64,000 nt of DNA from Phialocephala subalpina (taxonomy: Eukaryota > Ascomycota > Leotiomycetes > Helotiales > Mollisiaceae). Both the position numbers and the translations under genes were made by a program. Every line of letters begins with the position of its first letter. The stretch's first letter is position 1. The stretch covers positions 2,048,133 through 2,112,132 of the forward strand of contig FJOG01000003.1 in the NCBI GenBank assembly GCA_900073065.1, written 5' to 3'. Below the pieces are notes generated by a model, which did no database searches, had not been told where the DNA came from, and saw only the letters and a list, made by a program, of their open reading frames with translations. This document shows positions 1 to 12,757 of this stretch, piece by piece.

Positions 1-72
1 CTCTCGAGCAAATAGTCTCAGCACTTCCACTTCAATTCTGCTTCCAACTTCTCTTCCACCGCATACTTCACC

Positions 73-564
73 ATGACGATTGATATGGATTGGTCACACT
101 CATTCTGTCTTGCCTGTGACAGGCAGACAGACGGCAATGTCTACTGCTCAGAAGCTTGCAGACTGGCGGAGTACGAAGTTGCATCGAATGCTGGCTCTGC
201 AGCATCATCCCCCACCACATCTCGAAGCCCAGTCTCATGGCCTGTAACGAGACAATCGAACAACGGCTTCTTCATGGAGCCCGCCTACAACTTTGGCAAT
301 GCTCAACCATACGGCACAACACCATCACCTCGATCATCGAACTTCTTCCAGACCTCGAGGCCACAATCCTCACCTGTAACGTTCAGCTCCAAGTCGGTCC
401 TCACTCCATCGAGCTCCCAATCAAGCCTGTTCTCCATGCAATCCTCTCACTCGTCAACGGCATCGGAACCAATTCAACTCTCGGATGAGTCAAGGAGGGC
501 TTTGAGGGCGTACGCAAGTTCCTTCGACCAATCTCGATACCAACGACGACAATCCACCCACTAG
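73..564 (+). CDS. Ecl1-family (life-span regulatory factor) zinc-binding protein
   Basis: A single-exon frame of 163 residues. The first 35 residues hold a short Cys-rich module, FCLACDRQ followed by VYCSEACR, with a CxxC-x10-CxxxC pattern typical of the fungal Ecl1/2/3 family. Members of that family are small proteins linked to chronological life span, stress and nutrient starvation in fission yeast. The rest is Ser/Pro/Thr-rich and probably disordered, ending in a short charged segment (DESRRALRAYASSFD) that is common in Pezizomycotina members. The ATG follows a CACC-like context at 69-72. The 5' UTR begins before the window. I am confident of the family; a role in this organism is inferred only. 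Confidence 0.82.
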   Translation: MTIDMDWSHSFCLACDRQTDGNVYCSEACRLAEYEVASNAGSAASSPTTSRSPVSWPVTRQSNNGFFMEPAYNFGNAQPYGTTPSPRSSNFFQTSRPQSSPVTFSSKSVLTPSSSQSSLFSMQSSHSSTASEPIQLSDESRRALRAYASSFDQSRYQRRQSTH

Positions 565-3500
565 ACAACCATACACACAATTTCCTTTCACCAATTTGCA
601 TTATCACGGCGTTTTCCAGACATACACATTACGATACAATACCCATACCTCCTCTCATATCCTTCCATAAGGATCGGCGTTCTTCTACACGATATTTTGG
701 CTCTTGTACAAAAAGCATCATTCAATGGGCCCTGCATCTACATCTCATCTTCGTCGGCATTACAAAAATTTCCTTGGGTCACCAGCATGGTAGCATACGG
801 AGCAGGGGCAGCAATCATTCGCTACTTGGCAGACGGACATCATGTTTTCATTACGTTTAACATCGTGCATTTTCAGCGTGGAAAGGGCAATTCGGAATCA
901 CATCACATTGGGCAAGGAGATACGGAGCAACTTGCTGGGATAGGAGGCGCGGCGCTTGGATGACACATTATCATGTTTACATCATGTTCTCTGGCTTATT
1001 GAAGCTTCAGTGTTGTCAGCGATAGTTTGTTGCGAGGCTGTTCACGATTGTGAAGCATGGATACCTGGATGGTGTTATATTTTCTTCTCTCGTCATTACC
1101 ATACGAAATAGCAGCACCAGTGTTCGTCCTCGGACGTTCGGCCAGGCGAGCTTAGTATAGCAAATGGAAATCTCACCAAGGAGTCTCGTCTCCAAGACGA
1201 GCTCCGAGTTTCAACCTCCACTCTTACTTCATCCCATCCCTTGTGACCTGTTTCACCTCCTGGTGCCTTTCATTATAGAATGCCATCATCATCACTGCAG
1301 ATCACGAGGTCTAAGCACATTCTCGGCCAAAACCTAGGTCCTCGGGACCTTTTCCGTCTACCCTTTACAAATTCTGTCCTGGGAAGGTTGGAGCCGAATC
1401 TATCTAAACTAGTCTTCCGCTTCGCAAGCAAGACCAGTCCTCCGATTGAGGAAAAGTCAGATCGGGGTCATGTCTAGTGCGTCAACACTATTTTAACCTG
1501 CGTTTTGAACTCAGATTTGGGAACGAAAATTGCGAGAGCTAGAGCAGCCCAGACCGCGTCTTCCCATTCATTGTCCGAATTTCGGAATCTTGAAGCCCTT
1601 CACATTTGCACGATAAACATGTCCGTGGAGATCTTCTACAGTACTGAGTACTGAGTTAATACTGAGTACACCCACTTTTGGATGAAAAGGGAGGGTGAGG
1701 ATGGAGGACGAGTTAGGAGGAGTTTACGTTAGCAGCCCGACGATCCGGGTGTGAGGGGAACCTCCAACATTCGCTGACGGGTCGACTCGCTGACGGGTCG
1801 ACACGCTGTCGATCGCTCCACCTTTCGAATTTCTGCACAGAGACGATCACGCTTCGTCTTCCCCTCTTCAACTTTCACCAATTCACAAAGTCACGATCCT
1901 TATGCGACATGCAGAGTCGAGGCACCATTACACACCCATTACACAACCAAAACCTCCTGCTGGTTGTACAGTACAGGCTTCGTGATCGCATCATACGGCG
2001 CACGTGAAATTGTGAAATAATAATGGGGAATTATTGAAGGTTTGGCACCAGCGTTTCCAGAAATGCCTCTATGCACAAAATACTTGGTACGGCCTGTATG
2101 GAAATGCGTGCTACCCCACAAAAAGCACAACACATACACAGCCGTTCAGGTGCGGGAGTTGGGATCATGCTTGTTTCTGTGCTGATATCATTGTCGTCCG
2201 ATTCTCCACTTCAAAGCATTCTATTTTATAACTACCGTACCAGATCATCCATTCTGTCATCGATGCTCTTATTATTGTCGTGGTGAAAGTATCGTGATAA
2301 TATGGACAAGGAAGGAGGACTTGGGGGATGAGACACCATACAAGGCCTGGGAGGTTAGTGATTGGGACAGCCAAGAGGAATTGCGCAAGTAGATCGCGGG
2401 AGTGCTGTTGTCCCCCCAAGTTGTTGTTACCAACCATCCCATCCTTCCCAAATCACATTTATATCAGCATGCACCAATCATAACTGCATCCAGCATTTTT
2501 CATGTTTACAATAAGCCCTCGAAGATATTCTTGGAGACCTTTATCAGCCAACATTCAAATCTTGGAGACGTTTCAGATCTCATCCTCGCATCTTAACTGG
2601 CTCCTTCAGCAGGTAGTTTATGCGTCAATGCCGCCTTCTTCCCTGTCCTCATTCCCATTCCTTCAGGGCTGAATCTCCAACAATCCACTGAAGGGCTGAG
2701 GGATGGAGCTTGCTGGTTGAGAAACCAACATACCCAAAATTAACACGTTTGGATCAGCAACCTTAACCATAATTCGGAGAATATAATTTTACTCGGTAGG
2801 AACATAGCATGGGCATTGAGGGAAGTCTCTGATCCTCGAAGAGGGGCCGCTCAAGCAATGGGGAACTTCAGAGCCTTGGAATGGGTCCCGGGGATCTATC
2901 CGCTGCACTTCAAACTGGAGAACAAGGCTGCGATTACATAAAAAATTCCAGGAAGGTAGCTTGACACCAAGGTACGATTCCAACGTCACAAACGACCGAC
3001 TTCACCTCACTGGTTCTCTTCGCAAAAAAAAGTTGCAAGGTAGTCCCAATTACAGGCAGAGTTAATTCGTTGGTGGCGTTACACGTATTTCTACAGGGAC
3101 TCGGGGAGCTTTGGGCAACAGCCTAGAAGCTGACGATGGAGCTTCACAGGTACGGGTTACAGGTACCTGAAATGTATGACTGTACCATGCATCCTTGATT
3201 TGCGAACCAAAGAGAGAAGCACGTTACAGGTTACGGCTAAGAAAGGCAAATTTTGGACCCCAATGCAAGTGAGTCTAAGCCGTTGTCTGCCTTGACTCCA
3301 AGAGGTGAAAATTTTTCATTCGTCCTCAACATAACACGTTCTGGCCTGAGAGATTCCAGTTGCATATTTCCGCGAATAAATTTATTTTCACTGCTGTCAG
3401 ATTGGAAATTGGGGGTTTCGGTGTGTCTTCTTAGGGTCGTCACTGGCGTGACAGCAGTTATTTACGGGTGTGAAAATTTTGCAGTAGTATTCGCCGTCAG

Positions 3501-5887
3501 CCTGGTGAAGTGTCACAGCGGCTCGGGTCATGTCTTTCATTCCTAGAATCCAGTTTTCCGTTTCCCGTCGTTCCATTTTGAGTTTTCGGTCAGCGAATCG
3601 AGATCCGGTTTCGGTATCTTTGTTGGTGGTCTAGACGCTCCATCGGGATTAGAGATGCTTTAACAAAGAATGAAGGTTCTGGGCCCGTGCCGCCAACGCG
3701 GGTTGGGATCGATGAGGCTGACGGAAATCCCGATGAAAGGAAACGGATCGACCCTATGACAGGTAGGGCTTGTTTTGTGCTGTCCCTTCCTTGCAACAAA
3801 GATATCAGGATCTGGATCTGAGACGTGTTGGTGAAGATTTTTCTTTCACATTGGTCCTCCGTTGGCGAGATGTTCAGGTACGTGTGTGACGGAAGAGATG
3901 TTTTTCCTTCCGTGACACGGAACAGTAATGGTGATGTTTCGGACGCAGAGACACACAGAGATCAAAGTGACAGCTGCACCGTGTGTAGAACACGGCTTGG
4001 TAGCCTTGTTTCGGGCCACGGACTCGAGAGTGAACGTTGCCGATGGGCTTTGATCAAGGTGACGCTACCATGGACACAGTGCATTGGACGCCCGGGTCGT
4101 TGGTTCTTTGTCTTGTTGATTTGTGAACACGGATGGGAATCGAGGAAAAAGCACTTTTCTCGAAGCCACTGGGCGAAATGGCTTGCGTTAACGGATCATC
4201 ACTTGAACCGCCTCATCAATCGGTCTAAGCTTTGAATCCGCATCTCGATCTTTGCTTTCTTCTTTCTCTCTTGTCTTGAAGCTCGGTTCGCAACTTCAGA
4301 GGTGAAGGTTTCGGAATGTGATATTGATTTCTTCGGGCATCTGTTCATAAATCACGATCTGCGACTTAACTTGTCATCGAGATGATCGACGGAGTAGACC
4401 ATTCCATGATGGCAACCGATCCGTTTCTTAAAGTTTGAAACACATGCGTGAACTGTTTTTCTTTTGTTGCGATCTTCCAACGTCTCGATCGACCGGAAGC
4501 ATCTCTAGCCTTCCAACGTCGACTAAAACACTAACTCCAAATTTCTTCTTTCTTCAAGAGCAACGCATTCCACATTCCATACCGGCCCACGGCCGAAAGC
4601 TTCTCCTCTTCCGAGACCTTTTCTCTTTATCTACATGAGATATGCATACTTCGGGACAGTGGGAAGAGAGATCTGACAATGACATGACTTCTGCATTAGA
4701 CATTCAGCTGTCATGTGTTCATCACCACCTCATCTCGACCGAGTTTCCGTCTTCCAAATTCCTCCGACGCAGACCGTCTTTCTCCGACTTCTTCCTATTG
4801 TTCTACAACAGCTGTAACGTACAGCAATCCACAGCAGGAATGCAAGCTGCACAAACCTCACGTGAGAACAATGTGGCGATCTGGTCACGAATCTCTGGAT
4901 TCGGACAGCCTTGACTTTCTCGGGAATATGCAGGACTCTCAACAAGCATAGCAATCCACCAGCCTCGTTTCCTTATTACAAAAGGCAAGGCGTGTCGGCA
5001 TATAGCTTTGCTGCACGGCACATCCTTCTTGTGGAGAAGGATTGAGATTCAAGGAATGTGCCCATCACGTGTTTGCTGTTTCAAGTAAAATTTCTTGAGA
5101 AAATCTCTTCACTCGCTTCCAGGCTCCAAAGACATCATGAACCAAGAACCTAGATCCAGACCCTCTTAGCATGAAGTTTGAACACAGCTAGTAAGAATCG
5201 GGAGTTCGGAAGCAAGTGCCATCTCCATCCTGGACAAGGACAAGCAAGCGCTGCCGTACCCTACATACTGCCTGTAAAATGAGGATTACACAAGGTCACG
5301 ACAGCTGCAATGCAGTGTTGGTCTGTTCCAGTTCTCTCGCGTGTTTTGGAGATGGTTACGCGAGATTCGAGCTGGATATTTCGGGTCTTACAACTGCAAT
5401 AGCAAGCGCTAAGAGACGGGTACTTGCATTTACCACCTGTTGGCGGGCCACTTTCTCTCTTTCTCTTTAGTTGTAGTCTGGGGGCTTGGAGGGGGCCGCT
5501 TAGCCGTTTGCTGGGACGGTGGAACATGCTGCTTTGCGATGTGGAGGAATGCTGCTGTTGTGGATTTGTGGGATTGGGGATGGAGTGCTGCTCTAAGGGT
5601 GGATTTTGTGTTGCTTGCTGCTTTGATAGGAGTGTAGGGAAGCGGTTTGGAGAGTACAAAGTTTTGAAATCAGGCTACAGACGCAGGCTGTGTGGTTGTG
5701 GAGGTAATTGAGAGAGGACAGTGCGTTGTGGGACTTTGCTGTTATGGTAATTTTGATCATGCCATCAGCTCACTCCACGTATGTTTTTGTATTGTTGAAA
5801 AGTGTAACCCATCACGACAAACAAAGTCGAAGCGTATTGGTGGGGGCCAAAATTGATCAGATGGCTTAATAGTGATGTTGATTTCTT
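565..5887. other. 5.3 kb gene-free stretch between convergent genes
   Basis: No open frame here resembles a known family. The longest frames (136 codons at 3825-4235 plus, 97 codons at 3253-3546 plus, 132 codons at 5261-5659 minus) are basic or Ser-rich with no recognisable domain. The stretch lies between the 3' ends of the Ecl1-like gene and the SMP-30 gene, so it should mainly hold terminators, yet it is very long for that. It also holds the 16-bp tandem repeat at 1771-1802 and a repeated ACTGAGTA word near 1642-1669. A non-coding transcript or a decayed gene cannot be excluded. Confidence 0.5.
1771..1802. repeat. Two perfect tandem copies of a 16-bp unit
   Basis: The unit TCGCTGACGGGTCGAC occurs at 1771-1786 and again at 1787-1802. 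A degraded third copy follows (ACGCTGTCGATCGC). It lies in the gene-free stretch. No function is evident. Confidence 0.85.
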
Positions 5888-7098
5888 TTACGTTGCGAAA
5901 TGAAATTCGTGCTTTTGAGGTCCGGTGACCCCAACATCGACCAAGTAGACATCTCCACCTCTCTCAACACAATCCTCCAAGATATCTGGATCTCGCCTCG
6001 TGGTGATGAGGAGTTTCGTGCCAATGAACTCTGGGCACGTCACATATTTAGTCGGTAGTAGCACCTCTCCAATTCGCTTGCCTTCTGGCGAGACCCTCAA
6101 AACTCTGTTTCCACCCCTATGAAATTTCGTCAGCATTTTCATCCCATTCTCTGCCCTTATATGACCTGTGATCTCGAAACCTAGAGAGAACACCAACACT
6201 CACCAAATCGCCGTCCAAACACACCCCTCCCAATCAACCACCGCCCCATCAGGAAACCAATCCTTCTCTTCCACCTTGTAGAACGCCTTCCTTGACTTGT
6301 CCTCATTCACACCAACTCCAATGCTGCCAGTCTTAACATCAAAATCAAATCCATATATAACATGATCTTCGCTGTCTGTCCAATACATCACCTTCTCATC
6401 CGGACTCCAGCCCATCCCATTCGGAGCACAAACACCTGTCAACATGAGATGAACAGAGAGATCGGGATCGAGGCGGTAGAAAGAGCCTTCTTTATCCCAT
6501 TGAGCTGCGTCGTTCATTGTTCCGACCCAGAACCGACCTCGAGAGTCGACGGCGCCGTCGTTACTGCGAAGCCTATTGCATTGTTCAGGGACTAGGAAGT
6601 TCGATGGGAGGAGGTAGTAGGGACATTGAAGGGAGCAAGGAGTGAAGATCTTACTTTTCGTCCTTAGCCCTGTCATCCCAAGTAGCAACCTTCTTCAAAT
6701 ATTCAACTTTCCCGGTCTCGGCATCCATTTTCCCGAAGCCGTATTTGGCTCCGACGATCAGGTTGCTGCTTCCTTTGATGTTCGCTGTGACGCTACCCCG
6801 CATCAGTATCAATCCAGTGTTCTCTTCAGACTCTTCACATTGAAGCATCAGAATACTCACCCCAGAACATCATCAGTCTTGACTTTCTTCAAGCTCTCAG
6901 GCCCCTTGGAAGGAGAAAATGTGTAGAGATATCGCTCCTTAATGTCGATGAACCTCGCTTGGTCTGCTTTCCCATCGTAGAACGGGCCTTCGAGGAGGTT
7001 TCCTGATACTTTGAGGTACGGCTAGCAAATCCATCAACGTTCTCCTAAATCGACCAATTGAAAGGATGACGAACCTGTTCCACCTTCCATTGCTGCAT
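5888..7098 (-). CDS. SMP-30/gluconolactonase-family protein (lactonase)
   Basis: Five exons on the minus strand: 7098-7075, 7021-6861, 6792-6655, 6572-6204 and 6116-5888. All junctions are GT-AG and they add up to an uninterrupted 306-residue protein, the usual family length. The family is a six-bladed beta-propeller that hydrolyses sugar lactones and related esters using one divalent metal. The expected ligands are visible: Glu in NLLEGPFYD near the N-terminus, Asn in APNGMGWSPD and Asp in FPDGAVVDWEG. The signature DGAVDSRGRFWVGTMND is also present. The start was chosen because MQQWKVEQPYLK matches the family N-terminus. There is no signal peptide, so it is probably cytosolic. It could act on an aldonolactone; its true substrate is unknown. 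Confidence 0.88.
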
Positions 7099-9973
7099 TG
7101 TGCTCTGACACCCTCTTATCTGGGCTATTGGAAGCTTCTTTCTCGTGAAGAAACTATGTCTTCGTGTCGTGATGTTCGGTACAGTATTGCTGAACATGGT
7201 CTGGACACCTTCCGAGGTGCCTCGTATTTTGATCATCTTCTTCTAGTATTATTCGTGGATAAATTGTGGGACGTGATGTTGATGTACCAATGGTTTGCGT
7301 TTGAAGTCGTTGGATGATCAGCGAGATACACATAGGCCATTGAGCTCTTGACGTGCCCACAGATTTCTTACAAAGGATTATTCTGTGAGTAAAAGGGTAA
7401 AATGGAGTTCTTGAAGGGAAAAAGCATCTCCATTAGATGTGAAATGGTGGTTATGAGGCAGGTAGATAGCTGGCATAATGAATTGTCACGTGTCAGACTC
7501 AGATCTCGAAATGATATTGCGTTCATAGCCTTCTACCACTTTTGATCCAGACTTGCTGATTGTTAACCGCTCCTCCTTCTTCAAACCAAAGCACATTTAT
7601 TTCTTCAACTGTTGAAACTTCGAGCGCTTCCATCCCGAGGTCCATTCTTTCCCCTCGTGACCATCTCCTTGGACAACATTGGACGATCTCTCTCTTTGTG
7701 GGGTCAGCATCTGCCTTAGCTTTCATTGGAGAACACACTCTTGGAAATTGGCTCGTCTTGAGACGTTTCGAACAATGTTGCGGATACACAGATTTGAAAA
7801 GATTTGAGAATCAATTCATATAATTGCGACTCTCTCTCGTTGTATGCGTCATTGTCAAATAATACTGATGTGGGGAATCGCTTCGTCGATTCAGTACGAA
7901 GGTTAGTTTGTTTTGCATTGCAAGCTTAATAGGTTTAAATAACAATTTCGCAGTCATACAACACAACCAATCAGCTCCGGTTAGTACCAATCAAAAAACG
8001 ACATTCAAACAACAACTAACACCTTGTTAGCTGGCGCAATGGTAGCGCGCAAGACTTCTAATCTTGAGGTTGTGGGTTCGAGTCCCACGCGGAGTGGCCT
8101 TTCTGGGGAGTAAATTTTTGCCATTTTTGTATTGTCTTTGGAGTATGATAAGTACATCCATATTTCGGTAGTCTTTTTTTTTTTGGTTGTGCGTCAGGAG
8201 TATCTCGCTTCTCGGCTATCGGCCAAACCCCGGAGCTAATTTCCTTCAGCCATATCAGCCACACTGACCTCCAGCCACAATTCCACAGTTCCCAGCCATG
8301 GCTCTCCACCACGAATCCCATGGACATGTGATGCCTAATCTTTGAGATTTGAGGTGTTGCAATCCGAAGATTCTCTCCTCCCTCAGGCCAGTCGTCATCA
8401 TGAGGATCTAGAGGCACCACCGCCTAGAAACTCCACCGTCCCTAATGATGTTTTCCTGTAAGCCTCTTCCCTTTTTCTGCCTCATCTCTTTTAACGTACT
8501 CCCTTCTATCGTCATTCCCCCCATCTCATTCTCTCACCATTGCCAATCCCGTCCCCCTCTACTCTGCTCTCTCCACACTATGCATGAGTTGCGGTTACTT
8601 AGTGGGACTCGTGGGCCACAAATGGAATCACTCGAAGCGCAAAGGCATAAAGTGATACTTCGTGGCTATCCGTGGTGATTATAGAGATGATAATGCCGGC
8701 GTAAGAGCTAGAGGGCTTTCTTGCACCTTCCGTTTCCTAGACCATCCTATTATCAAGTGGGTGCCGATAACGATAGTGAAGTCTGAGCTCTAGTCTGTGG
8801 CTCGAGACTTCTTGGGTTTCCTCCACGAGGCCTTTCACGCTGGATGCTGCGGTTGTTGCTAGTATCCTTCGTCTTCCTTGACTTTACTTTACTTTTTAAG
8901 GTCGATGCTTACACTAGTTTGTAGGGAGACGATAATTTTTCGAAGAAAGACAGTTGCGGGAAATGGGGAGGAGATGGCAAAAGCTAGGCTAATGAAATAG
9001 AGACAAATAATGCCGAACGTGGGGTGGCAGTAGATTCGTCATTAAGATGAATTGAATCTCTGCGATCCCATGTTTCAAGTATATCTTTACGTGACTTCGC
9101 GATTTATCTCCAAAATAGAAAGTTCCGCAAACAAAGACAACAAACGAATATCGTCATGTTTTCTATTACCACTTCGTTCCTTTTTTACTAGTTTTTTTGC
9201 TAACTATCTTATCAAAGGCTATCCATTGTTTTTACTTAAAGTTTCCACTTTTGCGAGGATAGTAACTTTAATGTCCGTTTTGTATCCTTTGCTGATAATA
9301 GGCGGTTATCTTCGCTTGCTTTTAGTCTTTTTGCGGCCGAAGACAATAGAGCGTCCAGACGACGTTTTAGATCTCCTGATATAGGTTTCTCTTGCGGAAT
9401 TGCTGAGTGTACCGACCCCGCCCCAATCCGAAGTGATAGTTAACATCTGTTTTTTTGTGGGGGGTTTTTTGCTATCCTGTGGTCCCAAATTATTTTTAAA
9501 TTTGATCTACCAAGTCCATTTTTGCAAAATCTTCCGCGAGCTCGGCGAGGTGGTGTTTGGCCTAATAGCAGCCGTTATTTGCCCGAAGTGGTGATTCCGG
9601 GAGCCTTTTGCCTTGGTCTCTTGTGGCTTTCTTCTACTCACGCCGGGTTCGGCCCACTAAGTACAAAGCATTGTCATGTTTTTAGTTATTTTCATGTTGA
9701 CTTTTGACTTGTACATTTCCCTCGGCCAGATTTTGTCTCTTTTTGTACTTTTTGCATCTTCATTTCACATTCATCTAGTTGCATAGGTGCCCATTCACAA
9801 CCAGAGAAGTGTACGCTCTCAGCGCGGCGGAGGTGCTAGTGCGTTTGGCTTCTTGTTGATTCCTTTCATTCATCTTCAGAAACGTACGGTGCTCATCCAA
9901 GTCCAACTTCTTCATAATACTACCTCGAAATCTGAGAACAGGCAAACACTCCAAAATATACCTTCCACAACAC
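7099..9973. other. Intergenic region carrying only a tRNA gene
   Basis: Apart from the tRNA-Arg-like gene at 8025-8096 I see no gene. The 120-codon minus frame at 8058-8420 is the antisense of the tRNA and its flank (its terminal WDSNPQPQD is a classic tRNA artefact). The 8900-9770 part is T-rich, and its 110-codon frame (9052-9384) has no domain. Confidence 0.5.
8025..8096 (+). tRNA. tRNA-Arg (anticodon UCU), acceptor stem poorly paired
   Basis: The body folds well. The D arm is GCGC-AATGGTA-GCGC. The anticodon arm is CAAGA-CTTCTAA-TCTTG with anticodon TCT (reads AGA). The variable loop is AGGTT and the T arm is GTGGG-TTCGAGT-CCCAC, both perfectly paired. The 3' acceptor strand is GCGGAGT with discriminator G, but the 5' strand is TGTTAGC, which gives only three Watson-Crick pairs and one wobble pair out of seven. 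No intron is needed. The gene may be functional with an unusual acceptor, or a 5'-damaged copy. The two bases TG between acceptor and D stem are normal. Confidence 0.65.
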
Positions 9974-12121
9974 CTACACCAAGAATCTAAATCCATTATC
10001 TGCTGCAATGCCTGGCAAACCCTGCTCTTCAGCCGCATTCCTCCTGTCCCCATCAATATTCACATCTTCAATAGCTTCACCACGATCCAATTTTCGATTC
10101 AAGGCCTTCAGGTGGAACCTCAAGATCGTTGCGAAGATAATGGCCATGAATGACATTGCCATATTGACAGCCATTGCATTCACTGCAACTCATGTCAATT
10201 GGTGCCCTCTCTAGCAAGAGTGGGATGGAGACTTACCATATCTTGGACCATCGCCAGCTGGAAGGAGCAATGCGATCAGCGTCGTTCCCTCATTTCAGGG
10301 AGCGAAGGGGCTTACTAGGATACAGGAACGGAGAGTAAATTTGGCAGACATTGCTCAGTGCATTGATACCGGCAAGCGCTGCGGCACGCTTGGCAGGTGG
10401 TCGAGGAAGGACTTTCCGGTCAGTATCGGTTCCTGTAAGGAAACATGTCATTTACCGTTTGAGATCCAGCTCAGAGTTACGACATATCCAGAATAGTTGC
10501 TTCCGACCATGAGGCACATTGCCCTAGGTATGGCATCAGCATCTGAAATCCCAAGATTCCAGCAACGGATAAGACTCACAAGTATCTCGGCGCGAAAGTA
10601 GTGGTGGTCACAGCGATGATGAAGGCAACCACAGAGATGATGGGTGGCAATGAGACATGCAAGTATCGCTCTCCAGTCTTGTCTGCATGCCAAGCATTGG
10701 CCAGGATTGCGATCACGGCGATCAGATACGGAGGCGTGGTTAGCAAGAGCGTTGCAATGTTGCTTTTGCCAAGTCCTTTCACGACGCTGAGCTTGTTAGT
10801 GACCGCGGTTCGAGCGAAAGGTCTGGGGGTGCTCACGTGGGAAAGAAGGTTGTCACAGTACCAGTGGCTGTGAAGCCATAGGTCGTGAAGAGGAGGAGCC
10901 ATGCCTTTGGATCCCTGGAATCGTGTCAGATTTGCTCTCGAATTGGTGTTACCTTGCGAAACTTACTTGGCAGCCAGCTTTGCTCCATGGAAGAATGTTT
11001 GTTGTTTGCTGCTGACCCAGTCATCTTCACCAATATCTTCGTCGAGTCTCCAAGCTGCGAGTTGCTTTTCCTCCTCGGTAAGCCAGGTTGTGGTTCGAGG
11101 AAAGTCGGGAAGAATGAAGAATGAGAATAATGCAACGAAGACCTAGTGCGTCAGTGTTGGAGTCTGTCAGGAGGCCGTCAAGGTACTTACTGTGATGGCG
11201 CCCTCCACGATGAACAGCCATCGCCATGCAGACAGTCCTCGAGCACCGTCAAGGCCGTTGGTAATCCCAGCAGCAATGAGGCCTGAGAAGGCACCCGACA
11301 GCAGCGAGCCAGAGTAGAGTACGGCGGTACGCTTAACAAGTTCCTTCCTAGTGTACCAAGCTGACAGATAGTATAGACATCCAGGCTGTCCAGGTCAGTG
11401 TCCCTCCTCTAGCCTAACACGTAGAAGAAGCCGGAGGTCAGAAAACTCACAAAATAAGCTGCTTCGACGAATCCGAGAATGAATCGACAACCTAACAGCC
11501 CACCGTATGTCTGAGATGCAGCGGTCGCCCCTGAAACGATGCCCCAAACTACCATACACGCAGGCAGATAAATCGATGGCTTACCAAGTTTGTTGAGAAG
11601 CATGTTGGACGGAACTGTGTTCAATCAGTTCATTATCCTCAAGACCGTGTGCGTTAGACATACCCTGCATCAACAAGTATCCTACAAACAAAATACTGAC
11701 GCTCGTCTACAATGTCCCGAACTCCGTCAGTATCTATCTCCCACCATGTTTCTCCCACCATGTTTCTCCCACCATGTTTCTCCTCAAGCAGACTCACCTG
11801 AAACTGGTTTCCATGCAACTTCAGATCCTTCTCCAGCCCAGCCAACCTGGCAGCAGCAATATTGTTCCTGTCCAAATAATTCAAGATATACATCAGCACA
11901 ACGAGTGGCATCAATCTGAGGTCTATCTTCTTTCTGAGAGCAGTTTCGAGAGTGCGTCGAGTCTCTGGAGAGAGGTCACGGACGAGTTCTGGTGCACGGG
12001 ACTTCTTGAATGGTACGCTGTCGTGAACTGATGCATTCTCGATAAGTTCCACGGCGTCTTTCTTGTCGGTGCTGGAGGAAGAATCTTGCACCGGGTGTTG
12101 GGTGTCGATATGGTCTGCCAT
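9974..12121 (-). CDS. MFS permease, anion:cation symporter (allantoate/nicotinate Dal5/Tna1-like)
   Basis: A multi-exon minus-strand gene starting MADHIDTQH at 12121 and ending at 9974. After a hydrophilic N-terminus, TM1 leads into YILNYLDRNNIAAARLAG, the hallmark of the fungal ACS/Dal5 branch of the major facilitator superfamily. Next comes FVGYLLMQ-VPSNMLLNKLGKP (junction at an intron with phase-1 donor near 11660), then GCRFILGFVEAAYF and YYLSAWYTRKE, both typical of TM4-TM5. The C-terminal tail is hydrophilic. About 12 TM segments are expected. Family members import allantoate, nicotinate, pantothenate and other organic anions. The intron near 11700-11790 contains a 14-bp triplication. 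It lies 637 bp upstream-to-downstream from the NRPS-like gene on the same strand, so it might export or import that enzyme's product or substrate. Confidence 0.85.
11737..11778. repeat. 14-bp unit in three perfect tandem copies inside an intron
   Basis: TCTCCCACCATGTT is repeated at 11737, 11751 and 11765, followed by a partial fourth copy. It lies in an intron of the ACS-type MFS gene. Such arrays vary in copy number between strains, so it is a possible marker. Confidence 0.9.
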
Positions 12122-12757
12122 CTTGATGCTTGGATTGTCGGCTCAAGGCTAGGGACAAGGAAGAAGCTCAAATAAGTAGCGAAGTGAATGGAGCGCCAGA
12201 ACAAATCGAGGACTTGTTCAAAACTTTATGGCTGATGGGCCCACCCAACGAAAGAGAGCTTGGGCCTCCTCTGAAAGGAGCCCCGGATTTACCCCATGCT
12301 ACTTGCTGGGGGGTCGAATCCAATGACAATCTGTCAAGTTGCTTCCACGAGAGCTTTTCCGAAGCAATTCCTGCCAAGAACGAAGCGACGACGCTAGGAT
12401 AAGCATTGAAGTAACATTTTGGTGTCCGGATATGCTGCGCTGAGATATTCGAAGAAGGTTGTCGGAGAGCCGAACGTGCAGAAAGCGGGGTATTCAAGTT
12501 GATCATTAGCTCTTTCCTTGCTCTGATTTGAAATCGCTGATGGAAGGGTATTGGAGAGGCAAGTGTGAACCATAATTACGCGACATTAATTAGTCCTGTC
12601 ATCTGAGAGTCTGGAAGGAGCGAGCTGAGAGGACGTGATTATCGTGTCACAATTGCACGATATCAATTAGAGTAGATTGAGTGACTGAACCGTGGTTTGA
12701 AATTCAAATGTACAGGAAACATTTCTAGAAAGAATATGAAATGAAAATCTACGACAT
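12122..12757. other. Intergenic region, promoter side of the MFS gene
   Basis: It holds the upstream region of the MFS gene (12121) and the 3' flank of the NRPS-like gene (stop at 12758). Frames of up to 112 codons have no recognisable domain. Confidence 0.5.

Noticed and set aside
3825..4235. 136-codon plus-strand frame
   Set aside because: No recognisable domain, unusual composition and no splice partners; it cannot be told from chance.
8058..8420. 120-codon minus-strand frame
   Set aside because: It is the antisense of the tRNA-Arg-like gene; its end, WDSNPQPQD, is a well-known artefact of tRNA T arms.
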